A stretch of 21,705 bases of DNA, taken from positions 1 to 21,705 of the forward strand of contig CAINVI010000384.1 of assembly GCA_903854075.1 (NCBI GenBank). Direction: 5' to 3'. Both the position numbers and the translations under genes were made by a program. The DNA is from Candidatus Pollutiaquabacter sp. (GTDB lineage Bacteria; Bacteroidota; Bacteroidia; AKYH767-A; 2013-40CM-41-45). How positions within the stretch are numbered: position 1 is the first letter of the stretch; every line of letters starts with the position of its first letter. The notes under the pieces are model-generated. The model was given only the letters and a program-made list of their open reading frames with translations, was not told the DNA's origin and did not search any database. Shown piece by piece: positions 14,480-21,049 of the stretch.

Positions 14480-15586
14480 ATGGCAACAAACGATTTTTTC
14501 CGCTACCAACGACAGCTCAAGCTTGACGGCTTCGATCAGCTGGCACAGCAAAAACTGCAACACGCTAGTGTCCTGGTCATTGGTGTCGGCGGTCTGGGTT
14601 GTCCTGCCGCTGTTTATCTGACGGCAGCGGGTGTCGGTACGATTGGTTTGCTCGATGGTGATCGTGTGGAGTTGACCAACCTTCATCGTCAAGTACTTTT
14701 TGATGAAGCGGATATTGGTTGTTCCAAAGCATTGGTTGCACAAACTAAGTTACAGCAAAAGAATTCGCAGCTTACTCTAGTCGCTTACGATGAATGGTTG
14801 ACCACTGAAAACGCTGCTTCTGTGATCAGCAGCTATGATGTGGTGCTGGATTGTTCAGACAACCTGCCTACACGCTACCTGATCAGCGATGTTTGCAGGT
14901 TACTCGGTAAGCCCGTGGTTTACGGTGCTTTGCATCGTTATCAAGGACAACTTACGGTGTTCAATGTTCCGCTTGCAACGGGTAATCCGGTGACTTACCG
15001 TTGTCTTTTTCCGGAGTCAGTAGAGAATTCTGTCATTCCTTCTTGTATTGACGCAGGCGTTCTTGGCGTACTTCCCGGAACTATCGGCACGTTACAAGCT
15101 AACGAAGCCATAAAGCTCATCACCGGAGTGGGAGAAGTACTTGCCGGTAAACTTTGGGTAATTGATTTACGGACGCTCGAAACTGAAATGATATCGATAT
15201 TCCATGACCCGCAATCAGCAGCTGCAGCTCCACCGGATTTCTTTCACCTGCGTACCAAACACTATGCGTTGCCGTGTCTTTCGGTGGCACCCGTCTCCGA
15301 GATGACTTGGGAGGAGTTAGGGGCGCGTAAATGGATTGTGGTGGATGTACGGGAAGAATACGAAGCCCAGCTCCCAACCATTGAATCTATTCCTGTTATG
15401 CGACTTCCTTTTGATGATCTGCGTAAGCAAAAAACGATGCTTCCACTGGATGCAGCACTACTGGTAGCCTGTCAGTCGGGATTACGCAGTAAAGTAGCGG
15501 CCAGAATTCTCAAGGAAGAATTAGGCTATGAAGAAGTTTTTAGTTTAAAAGGCGGATGGAACGCTGTACATAACTGTACAAAGTAG
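14480..15586 (+). CDS. moeB: MoeB/ThiF-type adenylyltransferase fused to a rhodanese domain, zinc cysteines missing
   Basis: A protein of 368 residues with an E1-like adenylation domain (about 1-250) and a rhodanese domain (about 270-365), the MOCS3-like layout. Adenylation landmarks are VIGVGGLGCP, DGDRVELTNLHRQVLF and DCSDNLPTRY. The usual cysteine near the catalytic centre is kept (C189, IPSCIDAG). The rhodanese active site is C331 (ACQSGLRS), the expected persulfide carrier. The two CxxC zinc pairs of MoeB are not there: T172 stands where CYRC normally begins, leaving only C175. No CxxC follows in the 230-265 region. It should activate MoaD, encoded 3 nt upstream, and deliver sulfur to it. 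A role in charging ThiS as well cannot be excluded. Confidence 0.9.
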   Translation: MATNDFFRYQRQLKLDGFDQLAQQKLQHASVLVIGVGGLGCPAAVYLTAAGVGTIGLLDGDRVELTNLHRQVLFDEADIGCSKALVAQTKLQQKNSQLTLVAYDEWLTTENAASVISSYDVVLDCSDNLPTRYLISDVCRLLGKPVVYGALHRYQGQLTVFNVPLATGNPVTYRCLFPESVENSVIPSCIDAGVLGVLPGTIGTLQANEAIKLITGVGEVLAGKLWVIDLRTLETEMISIFHDPQSAAAAPPDFFHLRTKHYALPCLSVAPVSEMTWEELGARKWIVVDVREEYEAQLPTIESIPVMRLPFDDLRKQKTMLPLDAALLVACQSGLRSKVAARILKEELGYEEVFSLKGGWNAVHNCTK

Positions 15587-15588
15587 TG

Positions 15589-16047
15589 ATGGATACGAAC
15601 CAGGTTAAAGTACATCGTAAAAAGACAATGTTTGTCGATGGACCGGTAACCCCGGAGTTCATCGCAACCGCTATTGCGAAGCATTCGTCCAACACCGCAA
15701 TCGGCGCTCATCAGATTTTTCTTGGGCAGATCCGTGCGGATGTCATTGACCAAAAAATGGTGATGGCTATTGAATTCACTGCTTACCGGGAAATGGCCGA
15801 TGATGCGTATGCAATATTTCGTGAATCACTTTTTTCAAAATACTCGCTGACCTGTATGCATGTTTATCACAGTGTTGGCCGGGTTAATGCCGGAGAAGTA
15901 AATTTGTTTGTTTTTGTCTCTTCGGTTCACCGTAAGGATGCAACAGCGGCTTGCGCGGAACTGGTGGAGTGGATTAAGAAAGAAGCACCGGTGTGGGGAA
16001 AGGAAATCTTGTCGGACGACCAAGTACACTGGAAGGTAAATACATAA
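15589..16047 (+). CDS. moaE: Molybdopterin synthase catalytic subunit MoaE
   Basis: Catalytic subunit of molybdopterin synthase, 152 residues, which forms a heterotetramer with MoaD in the cytoplasm. Family features are HQIFLGQIRAD near the start, YHSVGRVNAGEVNLFVFVSS in the centre, and HRKDATAACAELVEWIKKEAPVWGKE. The last segment holds the two expected lysines of the active site (KK and GKE). The ATG at 15589 follows the moeB stop by 2 nt; a GTG overlapping that stop (15586) is possible but less likely. The gene ends 7 nt before the moaC-moaB fusion. Confidence 0.93.
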   Translation: MDTNQVKVHRKKTMFVDGPVTPEFIATAIAKHSSNTAIGAHQIFLGQIRADVIDQKMVMAIEFTAYREMADDAYAIFRESLFSKYSLTCMHVYHSVGRVNAGEVNLFVFVSSVHRKDATAACAELVEWIKKEAPVWGKEILSDDQVHWKVNT

Positions 16048-16054
16048 TTCCGAA

Positions 16055-16972
16055 ATGATTGATATTACCCATAAGTCAGATACATTACGTTACGCTAAAG
16101 CGCAAGCCGTAGTGTCGTTCAGTAAACCCGAAACGGCTACAGCTATTCGTGAAGGAAAAGTACCGAAAGGTAATGTCATGGAAATGGCCAAAACCGCTGC
16201 GTTGTTTGCGGTAAAACGTACCAGCGATGTGATTCCTGATTGTCACCCGCTTCCGATTGAATATACTGCCGTAGCGTTCGAACTAACGGAAACTGCGTTA
16301 CGTATCGAAGTGGAGTTGAAAACGATTTATAAAACCGGTGTTGAAGTAGAAGCGATGCACGGTGCTAGTATCGCCGCGCTGACGGCCTATGATATGTTGA
16401 AGCCGATTGATCCCAAGATTGAAATCGGACAAATATGTTTATTGGAAAAGCGGGGCGGTAAATCGCAGTATAAAAAAGAGTTTTTGGCTGGACTTACAGC
16501 CGCGGTGATTGTTTGTTCGGATTCCATTTCAGCAGGCGCCAAAGAAGATCATGCCGGAAAAGCCATTGTTGAAAAGCTGGAGCAGCTTTCCGTTTCGATC
16601 CGGGAATACACAATTATTCCGGATGAAGCGCACGCCATTCAGGATAAGGTTCGCAAACTGACTGCGGAAAAACTGAACATGGTAATTTTCACCGGCGGAA
16701 CAGGATTGTCGCGGCGCGACGTGACCCCCGAAGCCCTACGGCCATTATTGGAGCGTGAAATACCCGGTATCGAAGAAACCATACGTCATTACGGACAACA
16801 ACGTATGCCGTATGCTATGTTGTCAAGAAGTGTTGCCGGAATGATTGGTGAATCGCTGGTACTCGCGCTGCCCGGCTCAACCAAAGGAGCTGCCGAAAGC
16901 ATGGACGCAGTTTTTCCGCACGTATTGCATGTGTTCCGTGTCCTGGAAGCGTTGCGCCACGAAGAATCCTGA
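16055..16972 (+). CDS. moaCB: MoaC-MoaB/Mog fusion: cyclic pyranopterin monophosphate synthase and molybdopterin adenylyltransferase
   Basis: Bifunctional Moco protein of 305 residues. Residues 1 to about 145 are MoaC, which acts on the MoaA product to give cyclic pyranopterin monophosphate. It has K54 (VKRTSD), H64 in CHPLP, VEVEAMHGASIAALTAYDM with D113, and K136 in GGKS. Residues from about 147 to 300 are a MoaB/MogA domain, which adenylylates molybdopterin before MoeA acts. It has AVIVCSDSISAG, FTGGTGLSRRDVTPEAL and LALPGSTKGA. Fusions of this kind are known in Bacteroidota and join non-consecutive steps. The MoaC part lacks the longer N-terminal tail of E. coli MoaC. It lies between moaE and moaA in the same run. 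Confidence 0.93.
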   Translation: MIDITHKSDTLRYAKAQAVVSFSKPETATAIREGKVPKGNVMEMAKTAALFAVKRTSDVIPDCHPLPIEYTAVAFELTETALRIEVELKTIYKTGVEVEAMHGASIAALTAYDMLKPIDPKIEIGQICLLEKRGGKSQYKKEFLAGLTAAVIVCSDSISAGAKEDHAGKAIVEKLEQLSVSIREYTIIPDEAHAIQDKVRKLTAEKLNMVIFTGGTGLSRRDVTPEALRPLLEREIPGIEETIRHYGQQRMPYAMLSRSVAGMIGESLVLALPGSTKGAAESMDAVFPHVLHVFRVLEALRHEES

Positions 16973-17008
16973 TTACCTTTGATTATTGATTCCAACCAGG
17001 TTCCATTG

Positions 17009-17977
17009 ATGCTGACTGATCGTTTCGGACGAGTTCATGATTACCTGCGCATCTCCTTGACGGATGTGTGCAATCTTCGTTGTACCTACTGTATGCCGGA
17101 GAATCCTGAATTTTCTCCGAAGGAAAAACTGATGCAGACGGCGGAAATCATTTCGCTGGCCCGCTTGTTTGTGTTATCCGGGGTGAAAAAAATCCGTTTA
17201 ACCGGCGGTGAACCCCTGGTGCGAAAGGATGTGGATTCTATCTTGAACGGCCTCGCTGCATTGCGGGAATCCGGTTTGCAGGAACTTACCCTCACCACTA
17301 ACGGAATATTTCTCCACGATCATATTGACGCACTCCAGCAAACAGGCGTTCGTTCAGTCAATGTAAGTCTTGACACCTTGCTTCCCGAGCGTTTCAACGC
17401 CATTGCGAAACGGGACCACTTTCACCGGGTCATTTCCAATATTCATTTGTTGTTGGAAAATCAATTCAATGTAAAAGTGAATGTAGTGGTCATGAAAGGG
17501 GTCAACGACGATGAGGTCATTGATTTCATTCAATGGACGCGCGATTATCCGCTGCATGTCCGTTTCATAGAGTTCATGCCTTTTTCAGGTAATAAGTGGC
17601 AAGATAAACGATTGATACGTTCAGCAGAATTGCTCGAACGCGTTAATAATTTCCTGGAAGTAGAAACGCTGGAAAATAAAAAACACGATACATCCCGTGC
17701 CTTTAAAGTAATTGGCTATACAGGCACCTTTGCTTTTATAAGTACGATGAGCGAGCCGTTTTGCGGCGATTGTAACCGACTACGTCTGACGGCCGATGGA
17801 AAAATGAAGAATTGTCTCTTTTCCAAAGGAGAGATTGATCTCCTTGGTGCGCTGCGTGCCGAGGTTGAACTTTCTCCACTGATTCGCCAGGCACTCGGTC
17901 AAAAAGAAGAAAAATGGGGCGGACAGCCGCTTTTCGGTACTACTGAAAACCGTTCCATGGTTACTATTGGCGGTTAA
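17009..17977 (+). CDS. moaA: GTP 3',8-cyclase MoaA
   Basis: Radical-SAM enzyme of 322 residues that rearranges GTP to 3',8-cyclo-GTP, the first step of Moco synthesis. The SAM cluster is C21-x3-C25-x2-C28 (CNLRCTYC) and the second 4Fe-4S cluster is C252, C255 and C269 (FCGDCNRLRL ... KNCLF). GGEP is at 66-69. The protein ends in IGG, matching the Gly-Gly tail needed in MoaA. The ATG at 17009 gives the standard MLTDRFGRVHDYLRISLTD start; a TTG at 16979 would add 10 residues and is unlikely. It closes the Moco run, and about 105 bp with no clear terminator separate it from the next gene. Confidence 0.96.
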   Translation: MLTDRFGRVHDYLRISLTDVCNLRCTYCMPENPEFSPKEKLMQTAEIISLARLFVLSGVKKIRLTGGEPLVRKDVDSILNGLAALRESGLQELTLTTNGIFLHDHIDALQQTGVRSVNVSLDTLLPERFNAIAKRDHFHRVISNIHLLLENQFNVKVNVVVMKGVNDDEVIDFIQWTRDYPLHVRFIEFMPFSGNKWQDKRLIRSAELLERVNNFLEVETLENKKHDTSRAFKVIGYTGTFAFISTMSEPFCGDCNRLRLTADGKMKNCLFSKGEIDLLGALRAEVELSPLIRQALGQKEEKWGGQPLFGTTENRSMVTIGG

Positions 17978-18055
17978 TTCACTTGAATTTAGCAGTCGCT
18001 TACCCAAGAATTTCAATGTTGACCAAAATCATGAACCTTTTGACGTTGAATCCGT

Positions 18056-18063
18056 TATCTTTA
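18056..18063 (+). promoter_or_regulatory. -7 box of the PorG-like gene
   Basis: TATCTTTA is the same octamer as the amidohydrolase -7 box and differs from TAnnTTTG only at the last base. It is 19 nt from the ATG at 18083. No -33 TTTG occurs at 19-21 nt upstream; the nearest (TTTTG at 18038-18042) is only 13 nt away. Confidence 0.4.
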
Positions 18064-18082
18064 GGTAAGCATTTCGGTCGCC

Positions 18083-19102
18083 ATGAAGTCACTTCGCCTC
18101 CTTCTAGTACTCATTTTTTTATCGGTCTTAGCTAAGTCGTCCACGGCTCAACGCAAAGCGGAAATTGCTTTTTCCGGTGGCGTGGTGAATTACATCGGTG
18201 ATCTGGCAAATGAAAAATTCTTCCCGTACAGTTCGGCGGCTACCGGTGCCGCGGTGACCTTGCGCAATTTTGCAGGCAGTCCGCGCAACCGATATAAGAC
18301 CTTTGATATGCAAGTACGGTTGAGTTGGCACCGACTTCAATATGATGAAACCGATCCAATCGGCGACATGAAAGGCCTGGAGCTGCGCAACTACTTGCGT
18401 GGAATCAGTTTCCGAAACGACTTGTTTGGCGCAGAGACCGGATTCACTTACAATATCTTCCTTAACCGTAACCAACCATTGTGGAAACCTTCCTTTTCAT
18501 TTTTCGTGATGGCCGGTATCGGCGTATTTTATGGTCAGCCGAAAGCTGATCTTTTCCGTGGTGATGCGACATTATCGAACCGTTACTTCTTCTGGAAAGA
18601 CGGCTCCGTCCGTGATCGTGCAGAAAATCCGCAAGGTATCGGTAAGGAAGTTGAACGTGATGGTCGCTATGAAACGAACCTTCGCAACTGGAATACGGAA
18701 GGGCAGGGCTACGACAAAGAGATCCACCGTACTGCGCCGTATGATCTCTGGAATATCGGCATCCCGCTGGGCGCCGGTGTACGTTATGTCTTCAACAAGC
18801 AATGGACATTTTCAGCCGAGTTGAATTATTACTATTTCTTCACGGACTTCCTGGACGATGTCAGTGAACGTTATGCTACCTACGAGGAATTGCGTGCAGC
18901 GTTTCCGGATGACGAACAATTTGAAATGGCAAAATATATTTCCGATCCTACCGGACTAGGAACAGATGGTTATATCAGTGCTGCAACAAGTCGTCGCGGT
19001 AATCCTGAACTTAAAGATGCTTTTTCGTTTTTTTCGGTGGAAGCATCATATAAGTTTACCTGGAAAAAGAAATCGGTTTACGGACAATTCACATCTCGAT
19101 GA
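18083..19102 (+). CDS. PorG/DUF6089-like outer-membrane beta-barrel protein
   Basis: A protein of 339 residues with a signal peptide at about 1-22 (ending STAQ). The first strand, EIAFSGGVVNYIGDLAN, is the characteristic opening of DUF6089/PorG-like proteins, which take part in or resemble parts of the type IX secretion system of Bacteroidota. Later segments include FRNDLFGAETGFTYNIF, PSFSFFVMAGIGVFYGQPKA, GIPLGAGVRYVFNKQWTFSAELNYYYFFTDFLDDVS and a closing FSFFSVEASYKFTWK. These are regular amphipathic strands separated by long polar loops. The DDVSERY...SRRGN region resembles the late part of DUF6089. It may serve in type IX secretion, but many paralogues exist and no other secretion genes are nearby. 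It ends at a bidirectional terminator. Confidence 0.7.
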   Translation: MKSLRLLLVLIFLSVLAKSSTAQRKAEIAFSGGVVNYIGDLANEKFFPYSSAATGAAVTLRNFAGSPRNRYKTFDMQVRLSWHRLQYDETDPIGDMKGLELRNYLRGISFRNDLFGAETGFTYNIFLNRNQPLWKPSFSFFVMAGIGVFYGQPKADLFRGDATLSNRYFFWKDGSVRDRAENPQGIGKEVERDGRYETNLRNWNTEGQGYDKEIHRTAPYDLWNIGIPLGAGVRYVFNKQWTFSAELNYYYFFTDFLDDVSERYATYEELRAAFPDDEQFEMAKYISDPTGLGTDGYISAATSRRGNPELKDAFSFFSVEASYKFTWKKKSVYGQFTSR

Positions 19103-19117
19103 TGAAGGTCCGAAAAT

Positions 19118-19148
19118 AAAAAAAGGCGTCGTGATGGAGCCTTTTTTT
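19118..19148. terminator. Bidirectional intrinsic terminator
   Basis: AAAAAAAGGC (19118-19127) and GCCTTTTTTT (19139-19148) are perfect inverse complements around an 11-nt loop, inside which TC and GA may add pairs. The T-run on either strand follows the hairpin. It serves both the PorG-like gene (ends 19102) and the convergent OmpA-family gene (ends 19165). The GC stem is only 3-5 bp, so strength may be modest. Confidence 0.75.
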
Positions 19149-19164
19149 ATGGAGGTAAGAAATG

Positions 19165-20205
19165 TTATTTCGCTTCCTGATTGATTTGTTCCAATAGCTT
19201 CAGCAAATCGTCAAGTTTTGGTGTCAGGATGATTTCAGTTCGACGGTTTTTTCTTCGTGCTTCAGCCGTATTTGCAGGATCAATCGGTGCATAGGGCCCT
19301 TTTCCGCTGGCGGTGATACGCATCGGATCAATCGTGGATCCTTTCAGCATGATTTTTACAATCGAAGTGGCGCGCAAGACACTCAACTCCCAATTGTCGC
19401 GGGCGCCGCTGGTCAGTGTTCCTGAAATCGGAACATTGTCAGTGTGGCCTTCTACCATGACGTTGATGTCGGTATTTTTTTCCAGTACGCGTGCCAGTTC
19501 ACGCAATGCTTCTTCGCCTTTCTTTTCGATCACGGTAGACCCGGAAGCAAACAAGAGTTGTTCTTCCATGGATACGTAGACACGGCTGCCGCGCTGTTCA
19601 ACGGTGAGTCCTTTGTTTTGAAAGCCGAGCAGTGCGTTGCTGACGGCATTCTTCAACGCGGAAACTGTAGAGTCGGAGCGACCCAGAATTGACTCCAGCT
19701 GTCGCACGCGCTCGTCACGTTCCTTCAGACTGTTTCGCAGCGAATCCAAACGGCCTTGCCGTTCGTTCATGGCCACGGAGTCTTTGCGCATGCGATCCTC
19801 TTTTTGCATCAGATCTTCCTGCAGCTTGTTCAATTGACCAATCAGCTTTCGCGTTTCTTCGGTATTACCCTGCAATAAACGTTCGTTGTTGGCGAGTAGT
19901 TTGTCGTACGATTCGGTTAACTCTTCGTACAGGCTGTTGAGTCGGCGATAAGCGTTTCCCTGTGTTGTAGTATCCCGGGAAAGTTCTTTAACACTTTTTT
20001 CCAGTCCTTCTATCGAGGTTTTCAAGTCCTGCTGCGCTTCCGTTAATCGGCGGTTATCATCTTCCAGCTGCGTGCGCTTTTCGTTGCAGGCCTTTTCACG
20101 GGCTTTCGAATCTTCCAGCTGTTTCGCCGGTACACACGCCTCAAAAACGGCGATTGACCAAAGAATTGCAAGAATAGGCCCGATTTTGATTGATTTCAGG
20201 GTCAT
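19165..20205 (-). CDS. OmpA-family peptidoglycan-binding protein with long coiled coil, probable lipoprotein
   Basis: An envelope protein of 346 residues. The N-terminus is hydrophobic (about 8-22) and ends in C24 (VFEACVPAKQ), a non-ideal lipobox but typical of Bacteroidota lipoproteins. Residues from about 26 to 185 are rich in Glu, Lys, Arg and Leu with heptad-like spacing and form a long coiled coil. The OmpA domain follows at about 205-330, with LLFASGSTVI, VEGHTDNVPI, D270 before NWELSVLRA, and KNRRTEI, the usual meso-diaminopimelate-binding features. It should tie the outer membrane, or a membrane complex, to the peptidoglycan. The coiled coil could span the periplasm. A TACCTTTA -7 box lies 26 nt upstream. 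It is also MotB-like in its C-terminus, but no motility genes are present. Confidence 0.9.
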   Translation of the reverse strand: MTLKSIKIGPILAILWSIAVFEACVPAKQLEDSKAREKACNEKRTQLEDDNRRLTEAQQDLKTSIEGLEKSVKELSRDTTTQGNAYRRLNSLYEELTESYDKLLANNERLLQGNTEETRKLIGQLNKLQEDLMQKEDRMRKDSVAMNERQGRLDSLRNSLKERDERVRQLESILGRSDSTVSALKNAVSNALLGFQNKGLTVEQRGSRVYVSMEEQLLFASGSTVIEKKGEEALRELARVLEKNTDINVMVEGHTDNVPISGTLTSGARDNWELSVLRATSIVKIMLKGSTIDPMRITASGKGPYAPIDPANTAEARRKNRRTEIILTPKLDDLLKLLEQINQEAK

Positions 20206-20231
20206 GGTGTTGTATATTTAGTAGGAAGCCG

Positions 20232-20239
20232 TAAAGGTA
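20232..20239 (-). promoter_or_regulatory. -7 box of the OmpA-family gene
   Basis: Read on the minus strand this is TACCTTTA, seven of eight positions matching TAnnTTTG (last base A, as in two other boxes of this window). It lies 26 nt upstream of the ATG at 20205. No -33 element is evident; a GC-rich hairpin occupies 20260-20273 in that region. Confidence 0.35.
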
Positions 20240-20259
20240 ATTCGCTCCGGGTGGCGACT

Positions 20260-20273
20260 GGCCCTCGGGGGCC
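20260..20273. other. Short GC-rich hairpin in a divergent intergenic region
   Basis: GGCCC (20260-20264) pairs with GGGCC (20269-20273) around the loop TCGG. It is the core of a GC-rich island of about 30 bp between the divergent OmpA-family gene and the gene at 20331. A T-poor flank argues against a normal terminator. An operator role is possible but unsupported. Confidence 0.25.
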
Positions 20274-20330
20274 TGCTAGTTTTGAACAATAACTTCAGCA
20301 TTAACGCCCCATACAAAATCTCCACTATCC

Positions 20331-21047
20331 ATGCATTCGTTGAACAGAAATTGGATCACCGAACATCACATCGATTTCGAGTACAAAAAGTATGTTTTGC
20401 TGGCCTATCTCCAGCACGTAAGTGAGAATTTTACGGAAAACCGATTGTATCCATATTTGTCGGATATGGTAGAGCATTACCGTAACCTGAAGGTATTGCA
20501 GGAAAATAAGCATCAACTTTACGATAGTTTTCCGGAGCGGTTGAAAGGAGCCGCTGCCGAGCAGTTCCGACTGATTTATCAAAAGATTGTCGAAGACGAT
20601 TCACTCATGAGTGAAATTGAAAGCATTGTAGAATTTTCTATTCCTCAATTGGAACATCAGCTGCGGGAAGGAAAAAAAATCTACGACTTCATCGAAAGTC
20701 ATACGCATGTATTTCCGGTCGGTCTCACACCGCTTCATAATGAAGCGGGTTATCTGCTACTACGTAACGGCGATGCTCCGGAGACAGTCGTTTTTGAGTA
20801 CCGTGTCACTTTTTTCGAACATCCTCAAGAACGCTATCGCGGTGTTCACCTGGAATACGTGACGGCTTATCCGAATTCACTGGCGAATACGTACGAATCC
20901 ATCAAATACGACCTGTTGCGTTTTAACCGTTCTCTGCCTAATCCGGCTGCGTATGCTATTGAAACGGAATGGAGTCTTCCCTTTCAAGCAACTTTTTTGC
21001 CACTAGCGAAGCGAACCATTATGAAGCGTATTTCAAACGCGGACTGA
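20331..21047 (+). CDS. Conserved-looking cytoplasmic protein of unknown function
   Basis: A soluble protein of 238 residues with no signal peptide or membrane helix. I recognise no named domain. The N-terminal half is helical and charged (NWITEHHIDFEYKKYVLLAYLQ, then LKVLQENKHQLYDSFPERLKG). It is followed by a coiled-coil-prone part (EIESIVEFSIPQLEHQLREGKKIYDFIESH). The C-terminal half looks beta-rich, as two-stranded segments (GYLLLRNGDAPETVVFEYRVTFFE, YRGVHLEYVTAYP) ending in helical LPLAKRTIMKRI. From memory, Bacteroidota genomes carry similar proteins with an IDFEYKKY-like start, usually called hypothetical; I cannot verify this here. It diverges from the OmpA-family gene and converges with the phospholipase D-like gene, with a 2-nt gap. 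The start at 20331 is the only good one. Confidence 0.65.
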   Translation: MHSLNRNWITEHHIDFEYKKYVLLAYLQHVSENFTENRLYPYLSDMVEHYRNLKVLQENKHQLYDSFPERLKGAAAEQFRLIYQKIVEDDSLMSEIESIVEFSIPQLEHQLREGKKIYDFIESHTHVFPVGLTPLHNEAGYLLLRNGDAPETVVFEYRVTFFEHPQERYRGVHLEYVTAYPNSLANTYESIKYDLLRFNRSLPNPAAYAIETEWSLPFQATFLPLAKRTIMKRISNAD

Positions 21048-21049
21048 CA

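Noticed and set aside
16979..17008. TTG start adding 10 residues to MoaA
   Set aside because: The ATG at 17009 gives the standard MoaA opening MLTDRFGRVHDYLR.
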